Positions 32,201-43,727 of a DNA stretch of 64,000 nucleotides are shown here, in pieces (within the stretch, counting starts at the first letter, position 1; the number at the start of each line of letters is the position of its first letter). Both the position numbers and the translations under genes were made by a program. The DNA is from Bugulina stolonifera (Eukaryota > Bryozoa > Gymnolaemata > Cheilostomatida > Bugulidae). The notes beneath the pieces were generated by a model. It was not told the origin of the DNA, searched no databases, and was given only the letters and a program-made list of their open reading frames with translations. The DNA is taken from assembly GCA_935421135.1 (NCBI GenBank), contig OW285187.1, positions 1,488,001 to 1,552,000 on the forward strand, in the 5' to 3' direction.

Positions 32201-32976
32201 TGTTACATAGGATAGTATACAGTACTGTTACATAGGATAGTATACAGTACTGTTACATAGGATAGTATACAATACTGTTACATAGGATAATATACAGTAC
32301 TGTTACATAGGATAGTATACAGTACTGTTACATAGGATAGTATACAGTGCTGTTACATAGGATAGTATACAGTGCTATTACATAGGATAGTATACAATAC
32401 TGTTACATAGGATAGTATACAGTACTGTTACATAGGATAGTATACAGTACTGTTACATAGGATAGTATACAGTACTGTTACATAGGATAGTATACAGTAC
32501 TGTTACATAGGATAGTATACAGTACTGTTACATAGGATAGTATACAGTACTGTTACATAGGATAGTATACAGTACTGTTACATAGGATAGTATACAGTAC
32601 TGTTACATAGGATAGTATACAGTACTGTTACATAGGATAGTATACAGTACTGTTACATAGGATAGTATACAGTACTGTTACATAGGATAGTATACAGTAC
32701 TGTTACATAGGATAGTATACAGTACTGTTACATAGGATAGTATACAGTACTGTTACATAGGATAGTATACAGTACTGTTACATAGGATAGTATACAGTAC
32801 TGTTACATAGGATAGTATACAGTACTGTTACATAGGATAGTATACAGTACTGTTACATAGGATAGTATACAGTTCTGTTACATAGGTTAGTATACAGTAC
32901 TGTTACATAGGATAGTATACAGTACTGTTACATAGGATAGTATACAGTACTGTTACATAGGATAGCATACAGTTCT
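32201..32976 (+). repeat. 25-bp minisatellite, ~31 copies
   Basis: Unit TGTTACATAGGATAGTATAC plus AGTAC. The central copies are identical and variants are confined to the ends, as expected for recent homogenisation. Confidence 0.97.
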
Positions 32977-33204
32977 GGTTATTAATACTGTCCAGAAAAT
33001 ATTTTTATTTAACCGCATATGCCATAGACTTGAGGAATAATAAGTGTTACACTCCACTTAGCATCTGTAATGTGTTACCGATCAGTTTCTACCTGCGAAA
33101 TTTTATCAACAAAGAATTGACTGGCTACGCATTATATCAGGTGTAGATGTAAATTGCTATAGTAAGATTAGCGTAAATAAATCTACTCATGTACATATAC
33201 TTAC

Positions 33205-34144
33205 CTTAAACACAACGTTCTCTGTCCCATTGTCTGCAATGTTTTCATCTAATGTCGTGTTTCCATTGCTCTGAAATAGATGAAATAGTAAAAGCACTTT
33301 TGCGTGCAAAGTATAGTTACCTTATGTACCCACATGTAACCCTTTAAAATGTAAAATATAGTTACCTTATGTACCCACATGTAATCCTTTAAAATGCACA
33401 CCATCCATGTGTCTGGAATAAATTGTAGATCAAATAATGAGATCTGGCATCTGGTCATTAAAAAACATAAGCACCGCCTACACTTTTATTACTATAACCA
33501 GCTTTCTTCATGGATACTATTATATGGCTACGCTGAAAGGTGAGACAACTTCAAAACAGATATTTTTTTATCCCAACTTACATGTTGTACAAAGAAAGTG
33601 TCGTTAGAGTCGTAAGGAGATAACTCTATATTACTGCATTGGTTCTGGTAACAGATCTTCGCTTTTGGAGTAATTCTTCTCTGATTTGTTGGTCCACCAG
33701 AAATTCAATAGATCGTTGATATAATAATGTCTACCTGAAATAATAGTCGATAAAATATACAAAACTATTTACGTATTGTCTAAGTTAATATACAGTCTCT
33801 ATAGCCTACAAAGGGTAAATATCTTAGCAAGATTTCTTGCGACAATTCAGTCATTTTTTTGCATTTAGATATCCTTAGATCCTTGTTTTGCAAATCAAAA
33901 ACAATGACCTAAGGCTCTCTAACTCTCTCCAGTACAAGATACTTGGACTATTTACCATGTTATTATATTCAGATGACGGATGGAAGCTAATACTACTTTA
34001 CCTGAATCATCAAATTCAAGTCCAATAGTGAATCCCATCAATCCATAGTTTATGAACTTGGGATTGTTCAATCTGTAGAAATCGTCTTGGAGAATTCCAC
34101 CCAATATGGCTGATAACGAAAAGATGTTATTGGGATAAACAGCA
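33205..34144 (-). pseudogene. M13 metallopeptidase (neprilysin/ECE-like) remnant
   Basis: Three splice-bounded exons align in order to the catalytic part of M13 peptidases. 34002-34144 gives VYPNNIFSLSAILGGILQDD and NYGLMGFTIGLEFDDSG. 33582-33734 gives GRHYYINDLLNFWWTNKS and then, after an extra base in an A run, ICYQNQCSNIE. 33205-33270 gives NGNTTLDENIADNGTE, which keeps the family's ExxAD zinc-ligand motif. Defects: the HExxH zinc motif is missing (family VIGHExTHGFDD, here TIGLEFDD); exon 2 has a +1 frameshift; and only about 1.1 kb separates this from FAHD1, too little for the usual ~500 N-terminal residues. A dead fragment is favoured; an assembly error could explain the frameshift but not the lost HExxH. 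A weakly similar stretch lies at 34600-34740. Confidence 0.75.
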
Positions 34145-35284
34145 CTGGAGAAATGAAGTTCATGGAAATTTTATTTTATAAAAAATAATGTTTCTATAAT
34201 TATTTGTAACTTTCAAGGGAACCACATTGTATATATTATTAGGTATACAACGTGCCAATGAAGTCAGGGGCGGCTATAGGCACCCACGCCACCATCCTAG
34301 GTGTGTGTTCAATCAAGCATGCAATACTAGCTGTGATCTGTAAACTATCAATACTATGCATATTTAGGCTTCAATTCATTTTCTATTTACTATAGTAAAT
34401 AGAAAAGCAGTACAGTCATTTTATAGTGCTGTAATAGTCATGTTATATGTGTGGTCTGTACCCATGCATGTTCATGTTCCACACTTATCTTGTATTAACT
34501 CCCTCAGACACGTGAAATTCACGACTTCTTGAAAATAGGCTGGTGTTGAAATATTTCCTATATCTGCCCCTGAATAAAGTAATTATATTTTGTTATCATC
34601 TAAAATACACTTTCATATGAACCATTAGGACAGAAATAAAGAGAAGTCCTTCTACACTTGCTGAATCTGTTCATAGCTGCGATATAAGATCCATTCACAA
34701 CAATGTTGTGAATGGATCTAGGGTAGTCCAGCCAGCTACTAAATGACAAAAACTTGATATGTATTGTTCCTGGCTTGTTACTAGTAATAAAGCTTATCAC
34801 AGTGAGCTAATGAGTGAATTATAGACATCATTGGCTGGTCTAATTCATTTGAGTATATAAATTATGTATATTAGACCATTGATGTAAATTCTGGGTTGCA
34901 TTCTCATATTGTCATAGAAGGACGTTATTTACTTAGTAACTGTCCCAAGTTTCCTTGTCTATAGTACCAATGCCAGTTGATTTAAGATTATGGCCACTTT
35001 GCTCCATGGGTGGGTGGTGCTACTGCTCCTATACATAATACATGTATATAGTACATGACTGTAAGCAGCTGAGTGCTGACTATAACAAAAAGTTGCCCTC
35101 TCTCAATTACAATAATCAATTGAGAGAAGACAACTTCTTAGCTTGGTCTCAATTTTGTAACAAGATGAAACAACTCCGAAATTAACCTATGCTAGCTTAG
35201 GAGCCGTTTAGAATCAACGGCTCTGTAAACAATCACAGGCTATTGGCGCGTACTTGTAAATGTCCAAGAGGTCAAAGTGCAGTA
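34145..35284. other. Spacer 5' of FAHD1
   Basis: It contains a perfect 33-base hairpin at 34687-34719 (16-bp stem with a single central base) and an open frame (34600-34800, -) whose YP...SYIAAMNRFSKC order weakly recalls M13 sequence upstream of the catalytic site. The FAHD1 promoter should lie near 35100-35280. No specific element is identified. Confidence 0.4.
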
Positions 35285-37640
35285 ATGGCTTCCAAAAATT
35301 GTGCCCGGTTTGTTGAATTTGGTAAGAAGATTGTAGCAGTTGGAAGAAATTACAGGTTAGTGGCAAGAATGTTTGATGAAATTGTAGAGCTTCATTTTTT
35401 ACTATCCTATTCTATGTACATGTAAAACCTTGTAGATTTTATAGTTGAATCACTTGAATGTCACTGGGTCACTGTGACTGTGACTTCTTTTGATTTTTTA
35501 TGACTATCCTATCAATCAATCATCTGTAATTCTTTACGTTCAATGTTCAGTGAGTGAGGCACTGATTCTTGGTTGACTGGAACTGAGTGGTTCACATACT
35601 GACATTCATGAACATTCATTCAGAAGTAGCATTGAATTGCACTCCTTCCATAGAATAACCTGCCAAACAGTGTAGACCAGCCATTCAGTCAATCAGTTAA
35701 ATAGTGCACTGAAGCCTGAAGGTGAGATTAACATAAACTAAGATGTGATTTAAAGTTAAAGCCTGTTAATGCAGTCTGAAGATATCAGCAAAACTGTTTG
35801 AACCTCTCTTGTCTGGAAAGGACAAGTAAAAGTAACATTTGATCCAACTCACCATTGTGGTTATCCTTATCCAATCCAACCAAACAGGCAACATTTGATC
35901 GATGAGTGAGTCCATAATTATAATGATAACACAGACAATCACTAAGAGGACCTAAATAAGTTGCTATTAGGAGGAATTGAATGGTTCATGGTTTTCAAAG
36001 TAGGCAAATGCAAATGCATTGTGTTCAGCGAGAAATCAGACTAAATAGGCATAAAATATTTTAACAATGGGTCTGTTTCAAAATCATTACCACGACCAGT
36101 TTATGCTCAAACTAATATCTTCTCTAGTAGTTTCATTCTTGGCCCTTGGGACAGTTCAGGACTTATGGCTCCATTAACCAACGGAGACCCCTTCTTCTCA
36201 CAGAGTTTTGAGACTTTAACCAAATCTAAATGTTTGACTAAGCTGGTGGTCAGATAAGATCAGCCACTAATTCTTTCCAGGGACTTTTACCAGAACTACA
36301 TTAGTAGTAATACTGCCTTGGTTCCTAGCTAGCCCTAAAGGAGTAATCACATAGCACATGAGACGGCATTTAGGTATTTCTAAAGGTCTACCTTCTCCTA
36401 GTGCTTTCACAATACTTTGATTCTCTACCTCTCTTGGAATCTGGCTTTTATACACTGTATTGGGATGGTTAGGTTATAGGAGGGTATAATCCCTCAGCAC
36501 TAGCAACGGATCTTATTATATAACAGTTTATTGAACTGATCGTACCCTGTGAAATACAGGATACAAGTACATATAATATTACCTGGAAAATATATAACAA
36601 TATAACATTTAGTATCTACAAATATTACAGTGTATCTAGATTACTCACAAAATTGATGGCAGTATTGTTCCTACGCCATCCTCATGAACGTGGTTAATTC
36701 TAAGTATAGATTATAGAAGTGGGACTATATAAATTATAAAGAAGCACTGTTCTCATTCTACTGTTTGAACCACATTGACTCTACAAAGGGTGTTAATTTG
36801 GGAGCCCACAACAAAGCTAGCTGTTCGATAAAAGCTGTGGCAGAAGCTGTTGGGCTCAATATAGTAATACCAATACATACACAATGTGGTTTATATTCTT
36901 TCACATAATTCTTTTTGTATATAAGTTTGTTTGCGGTGAACAATATTTTAGTGAACATGCCAAGGAACTAGGAAATGCCGTGCCTACCGAGCCAATATTA
37001 TTTCTGAAGCCAACAACATCGTACATCACCAAAGGGAGGAACATCCAGGTATTTGATAGAATGTCAGCTTTACTCAATGTTGGTACAAGTCGAAGATAAA
37101 TAACTGGCTTTGATTATTAATGTCTCTGGATTAATTGTGTTCATGTTGTTATAGCTACCTAAAGGGGCCACAGAGCTGCACCATGAGGTAGAACTTGGAG
37201 TAGTTATTGGTAAAGCATGTAAAGACATCACACCTTCGGCAGTCCCAGAACACATAGCAGGCTTCACAGTCGCCCTAGACATGACTGATCGAGACAAGCA
37301 GACAGAGTTAAAGAATAAGAAGTTGCCGTGGTCTGTTGCTAAGGGATTTGACACTTCCTGTCCTGTAGGTGATTTTGTTGCCAAGTCTGACTTCACCAAG
37401 GACATGCAGGAGCTGTCTATATGGTTAAAGGTGAATGGAGAGGTGAGACAAGATGGTAATACAAGGGACATGCTCTTCTCTGTCGTTGATTTGATCAGTC
37501 ACATCAGTGGAATATTTACTCTGGAACCTGGTGACTTAGTACTAACTGGCACACCATCAGGGGTGGGGCCTGTCAAGTCAGGAGATGTTATCACAGCTGG
37601 TATTGAAGGTTGTCCCAATATTGAATTTTCAGTACAATGA
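35285..37640 (+). CDS. FAHD1: FAHD1-type acylpyruvase / oxaloacetate decarboxylase
   Basis: Fumarylacetoacetate hydrolase-domain enzyme; family members hydrolyse acylpyruvates and decarboxylate oxaloacetate, mostly in mitochondria. Exons 35285-35355, 36952-37048 and 37155-37640 give 217 residues (human 224). Seen: FGKKIVAVGRNY near the N-terminus; EPILFLKPTTSYI; HHEVELGVVIG with metal-ligand candidates E67 and E69; ALDMTDRD with D98; LPWSVAKGFDTSCPVG; LKVNGEVRQDGNT; and DLVLTGTPSGVGPVKSGD near the end. All are FAHD1 signatures. The ATG at 35285 is preferred over an upstream TTG-initiated reading because it gives the normal length. Intron 1 (about 1.6 kb) is the longest in the gene. Two AATAAA signals follow the stop (37834, 37868). 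Confidence 0.96.
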
Positions 37641-37833
37641 GTTAGTTCCTCACAGAACCACTGACTGTATACTATGCAAGTCTTCAGTACACTAGCCTCA
37701 TTTCCAAGATAATGGGTGGTTAGTTAGGTGACAGCCTATTAAACTACACATCTGCTGAAGTTAGATGGGAGTTTCCATCTCCAGATTATTTATAAATTCT
37801 TGTTGTTAAATTTGATAAATATCCAGTTTATTT

Positions 37834-37873
37834 AATAAAAAACAATGAGTTTTATCAATCATGCAGAAATAAA
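37834..37873 (+). terminator. Polyadenylation signals of FAHD1
   Basis: AATAAA occurs at 37834-37839 and at 37868-37873, about 200-230 bases after the FAHD1 stop codon. Confidence 0.45.
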
Positions 37874-38005
37874 ATAGCCAATAATTTTGATTGTTACTAT
37901 GCTCAATATGTGGATGCTAGTCAATGTATAGCTTGGAATAGTCCTATGATGTATAACATAGTTTAGTAAATAGTTACAATGGGCATTAAAACATTAATAA
38001 GTTAA

Positions 38006-38150
38006 TAGGTCATTACTAAGGTCAATAGGTCATTACTAAGGTCAATAGGTCATTACTAAGGTCAATAGGTCATTACTAAGGTCAATAGGTCATTACTAAG
38101 GTCAATAGGTCATTACTAAGGTCAATAGGTCATTACTAAGGTCAATAGGT
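38006..38150. repeat. 20-bp tandem repeat, ~7 copies
   Basis: Identical units TAGGTCATTACTAAGGTCAA lie between the convergent FAHD1 and XRCC4 genes. Confidence 0.95.
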
Positions 38151-38670
38151 CGTACTATGTAAAGCATTTGGTTGTTGACATCATTGTAAAAACATATATA
38201 GTTGTTGTATAATAGTGAAAGAGCAGTATATAAATTATAATGACAAAAACACCTGAAAAGACACATCAATAATACTATCTGTACAACTACATGTATATGC
38301 TCTGAATGTACACGACTAAACCCTTTTAGAGATCTATTCAATGATAACTACAATGTATGTGTAGCCAATGTCCAGTTTGAAGCTGTATAATTCAATTCGG
38401 AGGAGGTGTATACTAGCTTAGTCCTACTCAAGACAAGTATTAACAGAAAGACAACTTTCAACTCCCGAGTGGATAGACTTGGGAGTTGTCATTACTTGTC
38501 AACCAAATAGTTCTCTCCCACTAGTCATTCTACTATAAAATCTATACATAGGTATCACAGATATAATTATACTGCTTGTCCACCTAGAATCCTGTACGAC
38601 TAGAGATGGATGTTTGGAATTGAAGTTCAAAGTCTAAATAATTCAATATACAGTCACACTGGAACACAGG

Positions 38671-41600
38671 TTACATGCCACCAAGGAGGTCATCCATCAA
38701 CGAATCATTAAATGAATTGGAAGCTGCTTTCTGCCGTCTTGTAGGTCTAGCCTTAGGTACTTCCTCAGAGACCTTCTTCTGTGTTCCTCTAGGGACCGCC
38801 CTCCTATTAGACAACGCAAGTTGAATGAGACTAAATGAATATACACATTATCAAAAGTCCACAGAAACCAAGCTGGTGACATTTGCAAAACCATGAAAAT
38901 AAGCAAGAAACAGAAAAATACCTTTGCTACACAAGAGGCCGATTGTTTATCTTTGGTCGACGGAGCCTCGTTCTAGATAAAATCGGCCACGGCCCTGGAG
39001 TCACAGAGCACTGTTGTGATTGCTTAATATTAGATACAACTGCTCCAATTATACAATTTATATAAACCAGCTTTGGTTATTGGTTAGTTTTTTCTATCAA
39101 GGCTACTGGTGGGCGGTACTCCGCCTTGCCTACAGGAGTTAGGAGTCAGCAGTTAGGAGTTGCCCTCCTTCACTCTGTGATCTAACCTGAAGGTAACTAT
39201 TTGTAAAATTTGATTTTTCCTCAATACTAATATAATTATATCAAACAAAGGAGTGATAACTCCAATATACAATACACGTAGTTTATAACGTATGTTATAA
39301 ACATATTGCATAAACTAGGAGAAAGCTGATTCATTAATTCAGTAGAAAACAAACCTTTTAACAGGAGTTCTCTTCCTAGTTGTAGTGGATGTTGATGGTT
39401 TGTTTCCCTCCAGGAGATCGTCTAGCAAGGCCTCAGTTGCTGTCTTACTAGGAGACGTATCAGCTGACTTTCCAGGCTTCTCTGCCGACTCGCTGCCGAG
39501 AGTTAGAGCTGTTAGCTCTACATTCACGTCAAGCACTGGGGAAACACTGGCAGTTGTCTCCTCACAGGCTACTCCAGTCTCTTCTCTTTGTACAGGCGGT
39601 TCAGATTGCACGATCTAAAAGAAGTTATAGTGAAATCATGCAAAAACAAAGACTAAGTATAACAGTAAGTACATGTACTTGATATATTATAGTAGGTACA
39701 TGCACTTGATATATTATAGTAGGTACATGTACTTGATATATTATAGTAAGTACATGTACTTGATATATTATAGTAAGTACATGTACTTGATATATTATAG
39801 TAAGTACATGTACTTGATATATTATAGTAAGTACATGTACTTGATATATTATAGTAAGTACATGTACTTGATATATTATAGTAAGTACATGTACTTGATA
39901 TATTATAGTAAGTACATGTACTTGATATATTATAGTAAGTACATGTACTTGATATATTATAGTAAGTACATGCACTTGATATATTATAGTAAGTACATGT
40001 ACTTGATATATTATAGTAAGTACATGTACTTGATATATTATAGTAAGTACATGTACTTGATATATGATAGTAAGTACATGTACTTGATATATTATAGTAG
40101 GTACATGTACTTGATATATTATAGTAAGTACATGTACTTGATATATTATAGTAAGTACATGTACTTGATATATTATAGTAAGTACATGTACTTGATATAT
40201 TATAGTAAGTACATGTACTTGATATATTATAGTAAGTACATGTACTTGATATATTATAGTAGGTACATGTACTTGATATATTATAGTAAGTACATGCACT
40301 TGATATATTATAGTAGGTACATGTACTTGATATATTATAGTAAGTACATGTACTTGATATATTATAGTAGGTACATGCACTTGATATATTATAGTAGGTA
40401 CATGTACTTGATATATTATAGTAAGTACATGCAATTGATATATTATAGTAGGTACATGTACTTGATATATTATAGTAAGTACATGTACTTGATATATTAT
40501 AGTAAGTACATGTACCTGATATATTATAGTAAGTACATGTACTTGATATATTATTAAAGCAGAGGAAATTGCTACTTACCCCTGAAGGTTCCACATCGTC
40601 AACATCAGTAGCTTCGTCATCTGAACTTCTGAAAATAGAAATATGCAATTTTATTTAATTATTGTAAAACAATTAACTCAACTGATGGTCCAGCAACATG
40701 TTAGTGTCACCTCAACTTACTGGATTAGTCTCTTGCTACGTTTAGGGGTGGGTGATGACCCTTCCCCTTCCATATCAGTGCTGCTCTCAGAATCATACTC
40801 TACTCCTTTGGATTTTTTAGCTGTTCTTCTCTTTGGTGCTGTGCACGCTGAAACTGGTGGCTTCGTAGACCGACGCGATGCTGTAGCTGTCTTGCCACCT
40901 CTACCTCTTCTAGAGGGGCCGGGCTCCACATCTTGTGTCACAGTGTCTACACTAGAGCTGGTGCTGGCTAGTGTTCGCTTTAGAGCTTCACCTAAAAATT
41001 ATAACTATCCAATCAGGCACATGAATCCATCAGTTACTAACCACTAGATCCCTGTTTAACTAATAAGTTGACCGTATCACTCTAAGCACACAATATAGGT
41101 AAGTATTATATGTTCAGAAATACCAGTGGCATACGAAGCGAAATCTAGCCTCACAATAAAAAAGTGAAACCACTTGTTGAATTACTAAAGTGAAACCACT
41201 TGTTGAATTACTAAAGTGAAACCACTTGTTGAATTACTAAAGTGAAACTACTTCTTACATTGATCCTGAAGTTCTCTGATGATCCTTTTCTTCTCATTTA
41301 AAACCGCGACAAACTGAAAAGTAAAAGATCCATATTATAAAGCTAAACACCCTCTTCCATCAATACTTTAAAGCGTTATGCTGTAGGCACAGATGCACAT
41401 CGTAATGTCACTATATGATTCACTTACATTAGTATACAGAACTTTCTCATTTCTCTCTTGGACAGTAACAAACTTATCCAGTTTCTACAAGACAATAGAG
41501 TAATGGCTGTGAGGGTGAGAAGATATTTGTTATAAGCTACATTGTATAGCACTCTACTGCATGTTAACTACTGACCCACTGACTGACACCTGCTATCCCA

Positions 41601-42477
41601 CTGACTGACACCTGCTATCCCACTGACTGACACCTGCTAACTCACTGACTGACACCTGCTATCCCACTGACTGACACCTGCTAACCCACTGACTGACACC
41701 TGCTATCCCACTGACTGACACCTGCTATCCCACTGACTCACTAACCTGACAAGCTAACCGAGCACAGCCTCTCTCCTCTTCACTCTGCAACCTACACTTC
41801 TCTGCCTCCTGTTTACTCTTATTGGTTACCGATAGCAACGAATCAAACATTCTGCAGTAGACTGGTGCCCGGTCTGATTCTGGTAACGGTCGTACCTCAA
41901 GATGACCCAACCTAAACTTTTACCAGAACATGCAAAATCAGCTGTCAACTAGATGAGAGACTCTAAGCTGTATATGCTACAGTAGAGATTGTAAGCTGTA
42001 TATGCTACAGTAGAGACCAGACGGGACGCTTACCGTTTGATTATCGTTTGGTAGATAGATACTCCAGAAGAAACAATCCTTGCCCTTAGACGTAGACGTG
42101 AGAGTGTACTTTAATATAGTGTCACTGTCTGGTTGGCGCAGATTAAAAGCAGCTTTAAACAGGTCGACAAATTGCTGAGGTGAGTATGAGGAGCCCACAG
42201 CCATGTCGTGTAGAATATCCTCAGCAACTGTGAACAATGTGGAACAGAAAGTGTCACTCAATAAGTATTAATAAGCATATTCATAGTTCATATAATATTG
42301 TAAACCATTGGTCTCACCTTCTGTGTCATATATTGTCACACCATCTGTTAGTATCAACTTCCAGCAGCATCTATTATCTGGCATTGTGCCCTCCTTGATG
42401 GAGAAATACAAGTTACGACCATCTTCCAATTCTATCTTGGAACAACGCTCTTCAACAGAAGGTGATTCTTTTCCCAT
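38671..42477 (-). CDS. XRCC4: DNA double-strand-break repair protein XRCC4
   Basis: Scaffold of non-homologous end joining that binds DNA ligase IV and XLF in the nucleus. Exons (5' to 3'): 42318-42477, 42034-42227, 41746-41916, 41428-41484, 41259-41313, 40721-40991, 40580-40628, 39355-39614, 38671-38803, giving 449 residues (human 336). Seen: a beta-rich head (about 1-135) with TFRLGHLEVRPL matching the family VSFRLGxxxL strand; a coiled coil (about 140-212) with KFVTVQERNEKVLYTNFVAV and LNEKKRIIREL, matching human FILVLNEKKxKIRxL; then a long acidic and basic low-complexity tail with KRR/KRSKR nuclear-signal-like clusters; and a C-terminus DSLMDDLLGGM comparable to the human EDLFDEI end. 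Exon 3 must use the AAAAG|TTT acceptor, not the next AG, to keep frame. The extra length is all in the tail. Intron 7 holds a 33-copy repeat. Confidence 0.93.
38920..39135. mobile_element. MITE-family copy in XRCC4 intron 8
   Basis: It begins TTTGCTACACAAGAGGCC, like the CTACACGAGAGGCC end of the element at 11130, and later has TTGGTTATTGG, ATCAAGGCTACTGGTGGGCG and GTACTCCGCCTTGCCTA. The right end is lost in a run of GGAGTTAGGAGT. It appears truncated. Confidence 0.55.
39668..40556. repeat. 27-bp minisatellite in XRCC4 intron 7, ~33 copies
   Basis: Unit AGTACATGTACTTGATATAT plus TATAGTA, containing the palindrome AAGTACATGTACTT. Since 27 is a multiple of 3, frames on both strands stay open for 270-330 codons with a 9-residue period; none is a gene. 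It nearly fills the intron between XRCC4 exon 7 (ends 40580) and exon 8 (starts 39614). Confidence 0.97.
41150..41258 (-). repeat. 26-bp repeat starting at the XRCC4 exon 5 donor
   Basis: About 3.5 copies of AAGTGAAACCACTTGTTGAA plus TTACTA. On the gene strand the first copy, GAAGTAGTTTCAC, begins within six bases of donor GTAAGA (41258). Confidence 0.8.
41568..41748 (-). repeat. 22-bp repeat beginning at the XRCC4 exon 3 donor
   Basis: On the gene strand the units read CAGGTGTCAGTCAGTGGGAT plus AG, about seven copies. The first, slightly diverged copy is CAGGTTAGTGAGTCAGTGGG, whose CAG|GTTAGT is the real donor at 41745. Confidence 0.8.
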
Positions 42478-43727
42478 CTCTGATAAAAAAGAAAAGTCAT
42501 TAGATCATAATAACACAAGTTAGTATATTCTACAAAATTTCATTCGCTGACTTTCCAGTCCAGGGGGCTATTCAGGGCTAAAATCCCACAAATTCAAAGA
42601 ACTCGTTATAAATATTACAAGATGGTGCAAAATAACATCTTGATCAAGTTGGAGTGGTAACAGAAAGATTTAACTTTGATCATTCATGTTCATGTTTTGG
42701 TTAGAAATCAATATACTTGGTCGGAAAGCCGTGAGTGTATACAGAACTATGGATAAGCAGACAACCCATAACTTTGAATAATAAGCCATGGTATGTTATT
42801 TGCAGGGTTTCAATCTCAATATTCCTATCACTACTCTTACTAATAGTTATACTAATAGTTAAAGTAGACCTTATGTATTGCACTGATGAGTAGGCCTAAG
42901 ATTATTCTGTAAATCTATTGATTGATAACATAAATAGTTTGTAATAAAAAAATGTAATATATACATATATAATACAATTATAGCCTAACTTAAATAGAAG
43001 CTTAATTAGTAATATAATAGTAATTAATATAACAATCACATTCATTCAAATTACTATATTACATGTATTTTAGATCTAATCAATAAAATCATCCAGATGG
43101 TTGTTCTTCATTAAATAATATAATATAAATATAATATTTTTATTTCATAAAGATTATAATTATTAATTATATATATTATAATTATTATCATATTTTATTA
43201 GTAATCATCACGATAGCCATTTATTTATTAAATTATTATTATATTATTTTATTATATAAATATTACAATATAACAAATTATAACTATCATATCCGACATT
43301 GATATTCATGAAATTCATTGCACATCCGATTCAGATTCATCCACGATAAATGAAATAAACAAATTCAATTTCTTGCGGACAGAGAGATAGAACTGCTACC
43401 AGTTTAGCATTTGTACTTGTTTTTATGTACTTTGTTTTTTATGTTTCTATGTCACATCAAGAGGCTGGTAATGATGGAACGGTTTGAAATATGGGTAAAA
43501 TGACTTTTCATTAATTTCATTTAATTTTAAACTGGAAACAGTAATATCGGAAACAAATTTTCATGAACATATATCCAACATTAGCAAAACAAAAACATTA
43601 AGATGATCGAAATGCAGCTCTGCCGGTCTTGACAACGGTTCTAGCTTGCCTAGAGTTCCGGTGCATGTTCATAGTTCTCATCACTCACTGTCGTTGACAA
43701 CTCAATAATTCCTTCCCAAAAGCTTAT
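42478..43727. other. Divergent spacer XRCC4 / ZSWIM2, AT-rich
   Basis: The two starts are 1.25 kb apart and face away from each other, so both promoters are here. 42900-43330 is extremely AT-rich. No coding signal is seen. Confidence 0.5.

Larger units (their letters stand above)
37641..38670. other. Convergent intergenic region FAHD1 / XRCC4
   Basis: It holds the 3' ends of both genes. AATAAA at 37834-37839 and 37868-37873 could serve FAHD1. A 20-bp tandem repeat (38006-38150) is annotated separately. A short inverted repeat built on GACAACTTTCAACTCCC / GGGAGTTGTC lies at about 38451-38480. No gene was seen. Confidence 0.5.

Noticed and set aside
39668..40556. Possible CRISPR array (regular repeats)
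   Set aside because: There are no unique spacers between repeats; the units are contiguous. The host is a eukaryote. The same applies to 30288-30843, 32201-32976 and 20844-21441.
39653..40648. Overlapping open frames of 270-330 codons with 9-residue periodicity on both strands
   Set aside because: They are created by a 27-bp tandem array lacking stops. All three readings consist of one repeated nonapeptide, and the region is an XRCC4 intron.
41887..41916. XRCC4 exon 3 starting at the TTTAG acceptor directly before GTTGGG
   Set aside because: It breaks the reading frame from exon 2. The AG four bases upstream (AAAAG|TTT) keeps frame and restores the conserved FRLG.
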